From contig CAZEZY010000010.1 in assembly GCA_964516635.1 (NCBI GenBank), positions 1 to 31,489 on the forward strand: a stretch of 31,489 bases of DNA, read 5' to 3'. How positions within the stretch are numbered: the stretch's first letter is position 1; each line of letters begins with the position of its first letter. Made by a program: the position numbers and the translations under genes. Below, in pieces: positions 8,706 to 21,795 of the stretch. Origin of the DNA: CAZEZY01 sp964516635. GTDB taxonomy: Bacteria > Pseudomonadota > Gammaproteobacteria > Burkholderiales > Burkholderiaceae_C. Under the pieces are notes generated by a model that saw only the letters and a program-made list of their open reading frames with translations, searched no databases and was not told the DNA's origin.

Positions 8706-9821
8706 TCAAGGGCGGAATCGGGGATCATCGCTGGCAGGCGCAGCGGGCTCAATGGTGTCGCGCTGTTCGTCGAAGCGCGGATCGATGTCGACGGGTGGTT
8801 TTTCGGCGTCTCGGGTGGCCGCGATGTGCTGGAAGATCTTCTGGACCAGCAACTCGCAGCCCTCACGGGTCAGCGCCGAAATCTCGAACACCGGCCCTTG
8901 GTGCCTGAAGCGCTTGACGAAGTCTTTCACACGGGCTTCACGCGCTTCGGACGGCACCATGTCCAGTTTGTTCAGTACCAGCCAGCGCGGCTTGGCGTGC
9001 AACTCGGGATCGTACTTCTTGAGTTCTTTCACGATGGCCTTCGCCTGCGCCACCGGATCCACCCCGTCATCGAAGGGCGCCATGTCCACGATGTGCAACA
9101 ACAAGCGGGTGCGCTGCAGGTGCCGCAGGAACTGGTGACCCAGCCCGGCGCCTTCTGAAGCACCCTCGATCAGGCCAGGCACATCGGCAATCACGAAGCT
9201 CTTTTCCGGCCCCACCCTCACCACACCCAGGTTGGGGTGCAGGGTGGTGAAGGGATAGTCGGCTATCTTGGGGCGGGCATTGGACACCGCCGCAATGAAG
9301 GTGGACTTGCCGGCGTTGGGCATGCCCAGCAAACCCACATCGGCCAGCACCTTGAGTTCCAGCTGCAATTCGAAACGCTCACCCGGGTGACCCGGGGTTT
9401 TCTGGCGCGGTGCCCGGTTGATGGCGCTCTTGAAGCGCAGATTGCCAAAACCGCCATCGCCACCTTTGGCGATGAGAATCTTTTCGCCAGCCTGCAGCAG
9501 TTCGTGCATCACCTCGCCCGTCTCGGCGTTGCGGATGATGGTGCCCACCGGCATCTTGAGGACGATGTCCTCGCCCTTGGCGCCGAACATGTCGGAGCCT
9601 TTGCCGTGCTCACCGCGCGGAGCCTCGAACTTGCGCGAATAGCGGAAGTCGATGAGGGTGTTGAGGTTTTCGTCGGCAAATGCCCAGACGTGGCCGCCAC
9701 GGCCGCCGTCGCCGCCATCGGGGCCACCGAATTCCTTGTACTTCTCGTGCCGGAACGACGCGCAGCCATTGCCCCCGTCGCCAGCAGCGACTTCAATGTA
9801 GGCCTCATCAACAAACTTCAT
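8706..9821 (-). CDS. obgE: Obg GTPase (ribosome assembly, stringent response)
   Basis: The 371-residue protein has the glycine-rich Obg fold at the N-terminus (MKFVDEAYIEVAAGDGGNGC, then GPDGGDGGRGGHVW) and a GTPase domain with G1 GMPNAGKST, the DYPFTT switch region, G3 DVPGLIEGASEGAGLG and G4 NKLD. It acts in 50S subunit assembly and responds to ppGpp. The start at 9821 gives the conserved N-terminus; a further 10 codons upstream are open but not conserved. The C-terminal tail is short and acidic/Pro-rich. It sits in the conserved rplU-rpmA-obgE order, separated from rpmA by a terminator-like hairpin. Confidence 0.97.
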   Translation of the reverse strand: MKFVDEAYIEVAAGDGGNGCASFRHEKYKEFGGPDGGDGGRGGHVWAFADENLNTLIDFRYSRKFEAPRGEHGKGSDMFGAKGEDIVLKMPVGTIIRNAETGEVMHELLQAGEKILIAKGGDGGFGNLRFKSAINRAPRQKTPGHPGERFELQLELKVLADVGLLGMPNAGKSTFIAAVSNARPKIADYPFTTLHPNLGVVRVGPEKSFVIADVPGLIEGASEGAGLGHQFLRHLQRTRLLLHIVDMAPFDDGVDPVAQAKAIVKELKKYDPELHAKPRWLVLNKLDMVPSEAREARVKDFVKRFRHQGPVFEISALTREGCELLVQKIFQHIAATRDAEKPPVDIDPRFDEQRDTIEPAAPASDDPRFRP

Positions 9822-9851
9822 GGCGGGATTGTCCCTGAAACGGAGAAACAC

Positions 9852-9875
9852 AAAAGGCCCGCAAGCGCGGGCCCT
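9852..9875 (-). terminator. Intrinsic terminator/attenuator between rpmA and obgE
   Basis: On the minus strand GGCCCGC pairs with GCGGGCC around a four-base loop and is followed by TTTTGTGTTTC. The perfect 7-bp G+C stem and T-rich tail form a standard terminator. Read-through would lower obgE-proB expression relative to the two ribosomal-protein genes. Confidence 0.75.
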
Positions 9876-9913
9876 TGGGGTACCGGGGCAGCCTGGGCCG
9901 CCTCAGCGGATCG

Positions 9914-10171
9914 TCACGCCGGGGTGACGAAAACCGTCTTGCGGTTCAGTTCGCCCTTGGTGGCGAAGCTGACCGTGCCGTCCACGGTCGCGAAGATGGT
10001 GTGGTCTTTGCCCAAGCCGGTGCCGGTGCCGGCATGGAACTTGGTGCCACGCTGACGCACGATGATGGAACCTGCCGACACCTCCTGGCCGCCAAACACC
10101 TTCACACCGAGCATTTTCGGCTTGGAGTCGCGACCGTTGCGGGTTGAGCCGCCGCCTTTTTTCTGTGCCAT
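9914..10171 (-). CDS. rpmA: 50S ribosomal protein L27
   Basis: The 85-residue product has the full L27 pattern: MAQKKGGGSTRNGRDSKPKM at the N-terminus, which reaches the peptidyl transferase centre, then the GTKFHAGTGTGLGKDHTIFA core. AAGGAGT lies about seven bases before the ATG. It follows rplU by 12 bases. There is no extra N-terminal cleavage motif of the kind found in Firmicutes. Confidence 0.98.
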   Translation of the reverse strand: MAQKKGGGSTRNGRDSKPKMLGVKVFGGQEVSAGSIIVRQRGTKFHAGTGTGLGKDHTIFATVDGTVSFATKGELNRKTVFVTPA

Positions 10172-10183
10172 GGTGTTGACTCC

Positions 10184-10495
10184 TTAGCCGTTGATCGAGC
10201 CGATCTGCAGCTCGGTGAAATTCTGACGATGGCCCTGACGCTTCTGGTAGTGCTTGCGACGGCGCATCTTGAAGATGCGCACCTTGTCGCCACGACCGTG
10301 GCTGATCACGGTGGCTGTGACCGTTGCGCCGGAGACCAAGGGCGTGCCCACCTTGATGCCGTCGCCGTTACCCACAGCCAGCACCTGGTCGATCACGATC
10401 TCTTGACCCACGTCCGCAGCAATCTGTTCTATTTTCAATTTTTCGCCAACGGCAACGCGATACTGCTTGCCGCCGGTTTTTATGACCGCGTACAT
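10184..10495 (-). CDS. rplU: 50S ribosomal protein L21
   Basis: The 103-residue product matches L21 in length and sequence: MYAVIKTGGKQYRVAVGEKLKIEQI at the start and the conserved FKMRRRKHYQKRQGHRQNFTELQIG near the end, which binds 23S rRNA. The start at 10495 is fixed by the conserved N-terminus; the open frame runs 64 codons further into the promoter region. It is the first gene of rplU-rpmA-obgE-proB, with a strong promoter 50 bases upstream. Confidence 0.98.
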   Translation of the reverse strand: MYAVIKTGGKQYRVAVGEKLKIEQIAADVGQEIVIDQVLAVGNGDGIKVGTPLVSGATVTATVISHGRGDKVRIFKMRRRKHYQKRQGHRQNFTELQIGSING

Positions 10496-10544
10496 ATGAA
10501 CCTCGAATGGTGATTTCGACGGACGGATTTCCGCCGAACTGCGC

Positions 10545-10573
10545 ATTATAGAGGTCTCATGCGGTGCTGGCAA
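10545..10573 (-). promoter_or_regulatory. Near-consensus sigma-70 promoter for rplU
   Basis: Read on the minus strand: -35 TTGCCA (10568-10573), a 17-base spacer, then a perfect -10 TATAAT (10545-10550). Transcription should begin near 10538, leaving about 42 bases of leader before the rplU ATG. Strength fits a ribosomal-protein operon. Confidence 0.85.
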
Positions 10574-10589
10574 GTGCCATCGGCCTGAC

Positions 10590-11012
10590 TCACAGGAGCG
10601 CGTACGTGGTGCTGGCCCGGCAGACACTCTTGCCATCGCCGGCCGAAACGATGTCGATCTCGCCAAACACCAGGCTTTTGCCAGCACGGACTATGCGCGC
10701 GGTGACCAGGGCATCCTGCCCCGACAAAGGCTTCAGGAAGCTGGTGTTGAGTTGCACCGTGGTCATGGGCTTGCTCGTTCCCAGCCGGCTGACGATGGCC
10801 AGCACCATGGCCGTGTCGGCTGCCGACATCATGGCCTGCCCGCAGACCATGCCGCCAATGCGGGCCAGTCGCTCCGAAAACGGCAGACGCAGGGTGACTT
10901 CGCCGTCGGCAAAAGATTCCACGCGCAGGCCGAGTTCCTGCACCCAGGGGGCAAACCAGTCAGCGAGCAACTGCTGCAAGGTATCGGTGGTCGTTGGCGA
11001 TGAGGTGTCCAT
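10590..11012 (-). CDS. PaaI-like hotdog-fold thioesterase
   Basis: The 140-residue product has the single hotdog fold of PaaI-type acyl-CoA thioesterases, with the helix segment RIGGMVCGQAMMSAADTAMVLAI and the strands MTTVQLNTSFLKPLSGQDALVTARIVRAGKSLVFGEIDI. The aspartate in SAADTAM is at the usual catalytic position. The substrate cannot be told from sequence. It lies just upstream of the rplU promoter, pointing the same way, and is divergent from the small gene at 11100 across 87 bases. The ATG at 11012 has no strong Shine-Dalgarno match. Confidence 0.88.
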   Translation of the reverse strand: MDTSSPTTTDTLQQLLADWFAPWVQELGLRVESFADGEVTLRLPFSERLARIGGMVCGQAMMSAADTAMVLAIVSRLGTSKPMTTVQLNTSFLKPLSGQDALVTARIVRAGKSLVFGEIDIVSAGDGKSVCRASTTYALL

Positions 11013-11099
11013 GGACCAACTGTAACTTCATTGGAAGCGCGTTTGAACCATGCGAACTAAACTGTATCTGTCTGGTTGGTATGTTGCTGGAGATTTCAG

Positions 11100-11465
11100 A
11101 TGGCCTTTCCATGGATGGTGGCGCTCAAGGTGATTCCCTGGGGAGACGTGATCGAACACGCGCCCAAGGTGCTGAAAAGTGCGCGAAAACTGCTGGACAA
11201 GCAAGGCCATGCCTCCGATGTCGCGCCAGCCGACCGCAAGCCTGAGAGCGATCATGAAGCCTCCCGATGGGCCGTCCTCCACGCTGAACAACAACGCCTG
11301 CAGGCAGACCTGAAACAACTGGCCCAGACCGCCACCGAACTGGCCGAGCAGAACACCCAGCTGATTGAAGCCGTGGAAGTGTTGCGCTGGCGTACGCGCT
11401 GGCTGGGTACGATCACCCTCGGGCTTTTGATGGCACTGCTCATCCTGTGGTGGAAGCTGGGTTGA
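11100..11465 (+). CDS. Small protein with coiled coil and C-terminal membrane anchor
   Basis: I do not recognise this 121-residue protein. The N-terminal 30 residues are hydrophobic/basic (MAFPWMVALKVIPWGDVIEHAPKVL). Residues about 55-95 form a likely coiled coil rich in Gln, Leu, Ala and Glu (LHAEQQRLQADLKQLAQTATELAEQ). A single transmembrane segment (LGTITLGLLMALLILWWKL) ends it, so the coiled coil probably faces the cytoplasm. The ATG at 11100 has GGAG eight bases upstream; a TTG at 11076 is the alternative. It stands alone between a divergent thioesterase and a convergent cysteine-cluster gene. Codon use and composition look like the neighbours, so it is probably real. Confidence 0.7.
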   Translation: MAFPWMVALKVIPWGDVIEHAPKVLKSARKLLDKQGHASDVAPADRKPESDHEASRWAVLHAEQQRLQADLKQLAQTATELAEQNTQLIEAVEVLRWRTRWLGTITLGLLMALLILWWKLG

Positions 11466-11499
11466 AGCCAGTCGCGATCATGAAACTTCATCATTTCCC

Positions 11500-11826
11500 T
11501 CACCGCCCAGGGTCTGGCCACTGTACGTCGAGACGGGCATCGCATCCCTGACCGGCAGCGATCCAGCGCTGGACCCATGCGCGGATGAATGGCCAGCGTC
11601 CGAACCAACCCAGGGTTTCGCGAGGCTGGACCAGCGCTCCACACTGGTAACGCCGGTCTTCTGGCGACCAGCGCAATGCCACGCAGGCGCCCTGGCGACG
11701 ATGGGAGAGGAGGATGCCGAGCGGACAGGGTTCGGCCAGACAGCAGACCCCGCAGCCATTGCATGGCGCGCCGTAAGCCGGTTTTGACGGGGCCTCGGGG
11801 TGGATGTGGATGACCTGCTGCTTCAA
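11500..11826 (-). CDS. Small YkgJ-like cysteine-cluster protein
   Basis: The 108-residue product has a cysteine-rich N-terminal half: CNGCGVCCLAEPCPLG at about residues 22-37, with more cysteines in GACVALRW, RRYQCGAL and QGCDARL. The pattern resembles YkgJ/UPF0153-type proteins, thought to bind zinc or an Fe-S cluster; the function is unknown. The start is a TTG at 11826, one base after the uvrA stop (TGAGTTG), so translation probably follows from uvrA. No in-frame ATG lies close. The coupling suggests co-expression with uvrA, but does not prove a repair role. Confidence 0.75.
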   Translation of the reverse strand: MKQQVIHIHPEAPSKPAYGAPCNGCGVCCLAEPCPLGILLSHRRQGACVALRWSPEDRRYQCGALVQPRETLGWFGRWPFIRAWVQRWIAAGQGCDARLDVQWPDPGR

Positions 11827-11827
11827 C

Positions 11828-18364
<6,537 letters not shown>

Positions 18365-18401
18365 GGCGTGCCTGTGCAGGTGAAGGCAGACATTCTAGAA
18401 A

Positions 18402-18440
18402 GCAAAAGGGCATTGTCCGCGCGACACGGACAATGCCCTT
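18402..18440 (-). terminator. Intrinsic terminator of the universal stress protein gene
   Basis: A perfect 14-bp inverted repeat, AAGGGCATTGTCCG with CGGACAATGCCCTT, has a seven-base loop and is followed on the minus strand by TTGCTTTCT. It ends the usp transcript before uvrA begins, so uvrA needs its own promoter in the 40 bases between. Confidence 0.85.
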
Positions 18441-18459
18441 GCGGAGGCATCAGGGCGAA

Positions 18460-18897
18460 TCAGGGTTTGACGATGAGCACCGGCACCTTGGCGTGGGTGA
18501 GCACTTTCTGGGCCACGCTGCCCAGGATGAGCGCCTGCACGCCCTTGCGGCCGTGTGAACCCATGACGATGAGATCGCAGCCTTCAGCCTGGGCGGTCTC
18601 GAGTATGCCCTCGTAGGTCACGTTGCGCTCGATGGTGTCGCCCGCAAAGGCCACGCCGCGCTTCTCGCAACACTGGCGAATGTCATTGAGGGAACGGTCG
18701 GCGGCGGCCTGCGCTTCGGCCATGTAGGCCTGCAGGCCGGCAGCCGATGCATCACCGATCCCGATGTAGGGGAAGGGATCGATCACGTACAGCCCCACCA
18801 CCGTGGCGCCATGCATCTTGGCCAGATCGGCGGCAAATTCGGCCGCACCGTGGGCGAGCTTGGATCCATCGGAAGGCACCAGGATTTTCTTGAACAT
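18460..18897 (-). CDS. Universal stress protein, UspA family
   Basis: The 145-residue, single-domain product has the ATP-binding Usp pattern: the N-terminal strand and loop KKILVPSDGS and the C-terminal GSHGRKGVQALILGSVAQKVL, which fits the G-2x-G-9x-G(S/T) nucleotide-binding motif, followed by VPVLIVKP. Such proteins are cytoplasmic and induced by growth arrest and stress; the molecular role is mostly unclear. GAGGAG lies six bases before the ATG. It is transcribed alone, between formate dehydrogenase and uvrA, with a strong terminator after it. Confidence 0.94.
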   Translation of the reverse strand: MFKKILVPSDGSKLAHGAAEFAADLAKMHGATVVGLYVIDPFPYIGIGDASAAGLQAYMAEAQAAADRSLNDIRQCCEKRGVAFAGDTIERNVTYEGILETAQAEGCDLIVMGSHGRKGVQALILGSVAQKVLTHAKVPVLIVKP

Positions 18898-18936
18898 GTC
18901 GACTCCTCTTCAGGGTGGATGAAAACAACCCCCATC

Positions 18937-21795
18937 TTAACCAACCTCCACCTTCACGGCACCGTATTTCACCTCCGCAATCTTGCCGACCGGGTCGAGC
19001 GCCGGGTTGGTGAGCAGGTTGGCGGCGGCTTCCACATACGCAAACGGGATGAAGGCCACATGGGGCTGGATGCCGTCGTCGGCGCGCACGCGCAACCGGA
19101 CCGCCCCGCGGCGGCTGGCCACACGCGCCCAGCCACCCGCCTGCAGGCCCAGTTGCTGAACAGTGAGAGGGTGCAGGCTCACCGTGGGTTCGGGCTCGAT
19201 GGCATCGAGCACACCGCTGCGACGGGTCATGGAGCCGGTGTGCCAGTGCTCCAGCTGGCGTCCGGTGATCAGCACCATGGGGTAATCGGCGTCCGGGCGC
19301 TCGGCCGGCTCGCGCAGGCCCACAGGCACCAGCCGCGCCTTGCCGCTCGGCGTGGGAAACTGGTCCATGAACACGATGGGCTGGCCGGGGTCTTCATCGG
19401 TCAGCACCGGATGGGTCATGGCGCCGCTGTTCAGCAGCCGCTTCCACGACAGGCCGGCAATCGATGGCATGAGTGCGCGCATTTCCTCGTAGACCCGGCC
19501 GATGCCGCTGTCGGGTTCGGCGCCGCTGCCGTCGGCCGCGATGCCATAGGCCCAGGGCAGCCCCAGGCGTTGCGCCAGCTGCTCGGTGATCCACGCATCG
19601 GCGCGGGCCTCGCCGGGTGCCGCCACGGCCTTGCGCCCCAGCTGCACCGTGCGATCGGTGTTGGTGACGGTGCCGGTCTTTTCTGGCCAGGCGGTGGCGG
19701 GCAGCACCACGTCGGCCAGCGCCGCCGTTTCGGTGAGGAAGATGTCCTGCACCACCAGGTGCTCCAGCCGGGCCAGCGCTTCACGCGCGTGGGTGCTGTC
19801 GGGGTCGCTCATGGCGGGGTTTTCACCCTGGATCAGCAGGGCGCGGATCTGCCTGTCGTAGGCGGCGTTGATGATTTCGACCACCGTCAGGCCAGGCTGG
19901 GCGTCCAACGAACCTTCGGGCAGGCCCCACAGGCGTTCGGCCTGCTCACGGGAACCCGGGTTCGCCACCGCCTGATAGTCGGGCAGCACCATGGGAATCA
20001 GGCCGGCATCGCTGGCGCCCTGGACGTTGTTCTGGCCCCGCAAGGGGTGCAGCCCGGTGCCAGGGCGGCCAATCTGGCCCGTGACCATGGCCAGCGCGAT
20101 GAGGCAGCGCGCGTTGTCGGTGCCATGGGTGTGCTGGCTCACGCCCATGCCCCACAGAATCATGCTGCGGCGGGCGGTGGCGTAGGCGCGGGCCACTTCG
20201 CGGAGGGTCTCGGCGTCGATGCCGCAAATCGGCGCCATGGCTTCGGGGCGCCAGTCCTGGCCGCCATTTTCCGGGCCGTTCAGGATGTGCTCACGCAGCA
20301 GCGCATCGTCCTGTGTGCGCTCGGCAATGAAGGCCTCGTCGGTCAGCCCCTCACTGAGGATGACGTACAGCAGGGCGTTGAGCAGCGCCACGTCGCTGCC
20401 GGGCTGGAAGGTCAGCGTGCGCCAGGCGTGGCGGGCGAGTTCGGTACGGCGCGGATCGGCCAGCACCAGCTTCGCACCACGCCTGACCGCGTTCTTGATC
20501 CAGCTCGCCCCCACCGGGTGGTTGATCGCCGGGTTGGCCCCGATGAGGAAGATGAACTCGGCATGCGCCACGTCGCGCAGCGGGTTGCTGACCGCGCCGG
20601 ACCCGATGCCCTCCATCAGCGCGGCCACGCTGGACGCGTGGCACAGGCGGGTGCAGTGGTCCACGTTGTGGGTGTGAAAGGCGCTGCGGATCAGCTTCTG
20701 GAAGAGGTAGGCCTCTTCGTTCGTGCCCTTGGCGGAGCCGAAGCCGGCCACCGCCGCGCCGCGTCCCTTCACGGGCTGGACGTCGCGGGCGCGGGCCAGG
20801 CCATCGGCCGCGAGCGCGAGCGCTTCGTCCCACGTGGCTTCACGGAACTGCGCGCGCAAGGTGGCGGTATCGGCCCGCCCTCCGGGGCCCCGGGTCAGGA
20901 TGGCCGGGTCTTTCGGCGCATCGCTGCGGCGCACCAGCGGCACGGTCAGCCGGTCCGGGTGGTGGGCGTAATCAAACCCGAAACGGCCCTTGACGCAGAG
21001 CCGGCCATCGTTCGCCGGGCCGGCGCGTCCTTCCACATGGTCGATGCGCTCGCCCTGCACGTGGTAGGTGAGCTGGCACCCCACGCCGCAGTACGGGCAG
21101 ACGGAATCCACCTGCCGCTCGGCCACGCGGGTGTAGGCACCATTGGCAGGCGCAATCGCACCGGTGGGGCAGGCCTGCACGCATTCGCCACAGGCCACGC
21201 AGGTGCTCTGGCCCATGGGGTCGTTCTGGTCAAACACGATCTGTACCTGCCCACCCCGGAAAGAGAGGCCCAGTACATCGTTGCCCTGCACGTCTCGGCA
21301 GGCGCGGATGCAGCGCGTGCACTGGATGCAGGCGTCCAGGTTCACCGTCATGGCGGGGTGGGTGGCGTCAGGCCCGTGAGCGGCCATCTGCTGCTGCGAC
21401 GGGCCGCGCGCCGGGAATCGGCCACCATCTGCTTTCAGCCGGTCGGCCCATTGCGCCAGTTCGCTGTCGTGCTTCAGGCGGCGCGTGTCGGGCGCATCGG
21501 CCTGCAGCAGTTCCAGCACGGTGCGCTGGGCGCGCTGCACGCGGGGGGTGTCGGTGCGCACGGTCATGCCGACCTGGGGGGCGCGGCAGCACGAGGGCGC
21601 CAGCACCCGCTCGCCCTCGATCTCGACCACGCAGGCACGGCAGTTGCCGGCGGTGGGCAGGCCGGGCTTGTGGCACAGGTGCGGAATGTCGAGGCCGACG
21701 CGCTGCGCCACCTGCCACAGGGTTTCACCCGGCAGCGCCTGAGCGGGCTGCCCATTGAGGCTGAATTCGGTCACGGGAAGGTCGTGCGCGCTCAT
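18937..21795 (-). CDS. fdhA: NAD-linked formate dehydrogenase, Mo/W-bisMGD alpha subunit
   Basis: The 952-residue catalytic subunit oxidises formate to CO2. In order: a [2Fe-2S] ferredoxin domain (CHKPGLPTAGNCRAC, then SCC), two ferredoxin clusters (CIQCTRCIRAC and CVACGECVQACP), a [4Fe-4S] at CPYCGVGC with a distal LCVKG, and the large bisMGD domain. The probable metal ligand is Cys385 followed by His386 (CTRLCHASS), as in Cys-type formate dehydrogenases. The region where relatives carry the His-Cys3 cluster (about residues 95-140) has no cysteine. The start ATG overlaps the fdhB stop (ATGA). The metal could be Mo or W. No accessory fdhD/fdsC gene is seen nearby. Confidence 0.93.
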   Translation of the reverse strand: MSAHDLPVTEFSLNGQPAQALPGETLWQVAQRVGLDIPHLCHKPGLPTAGNCRACVVEIEGERVLAPSCCRAPQVGMTVRTDTPRVQRAQRTVLELLQADAPDTRRLKHDSELAQWADRLKADGGRFPARGPSQQQMAAHGPDATHPAMTVNLDACIQCTRCIRACRDVQGNDVLGLSFRGGQVQIVFDQNDPMGQSTCVACGECVQACPTGAIAPANGAYTRVAERQVDSVCPYCGVGCQLTYHVQGERIDHVEGRAGPANDGRLCVKGRFGFDYAHHPDRLTVPLVRRSDAPKDPAILTRGPGGRADTATLRAQFREATWDEALALAADGLARARDVQPVKGRGAAVAGFGSAKGTNEEAYLFQKLIRSAFHTHNVDHCTRLCHASSVAALMEGIGSGAVSNPLRDVAHAEFIFLIGANPAINHPVGASWIKNAVRRGAKLVLADPRRTELARHAWRTLTFQPGSDVALLNALLYVILSEGLTDEAFIAERTQDDALLREHILNGPENGGQDWRPEAMAPICGIDAETLREVARAYATARRSMILWGMGVSQHTHGTDNARCLIALAMVTGQIGRPGTGLHPLRGQNNVQGASDAGLIPMVLPDYQAVANPGSREQAERLWGLPEGSLDAQPGLTVVEIINAAYDRQIRALLIQGENPAMSDPDSTHAREALARLEHLVVQDIFLTETAALADVVLPATAWPEKTGTVTNTDRTVQLGRKAVAAPGEARADAWITEQLAQRLGLPWAYGIAADGSGAEPDSGIGRVYEEMRALMPSIAGLSWKRLLNSGAMTHPVLTDEDPGQPIVFMDQFPTPSGKARLVPVGLREPAERPDADYPMVLITGRQLEHWHTGSMTRRSGVLDAIEPEPTVSLHPLTVQQLGLQAGGWARVASRRGAVRLRVRADDGIQPHVAFIPFAYVEAAANLLTNPALDPVGKIAEVKYGAVKVEVG

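Noticed and set aside
11476..11492. Small hairpin ATGAAACTTCAT between two convergent genes as a terminator
   Set aside because: The stem is five A+T-rich pairs with a two-base loop and no T tract.
18365..18410. LexA (SOS) box upstream of uvrA
   Set aside because: I looked for CTGT-N8-ACAG spacing and found none; only a TAGAAT -10-like hexamer with no good -35, so no SOS control can be claimed.
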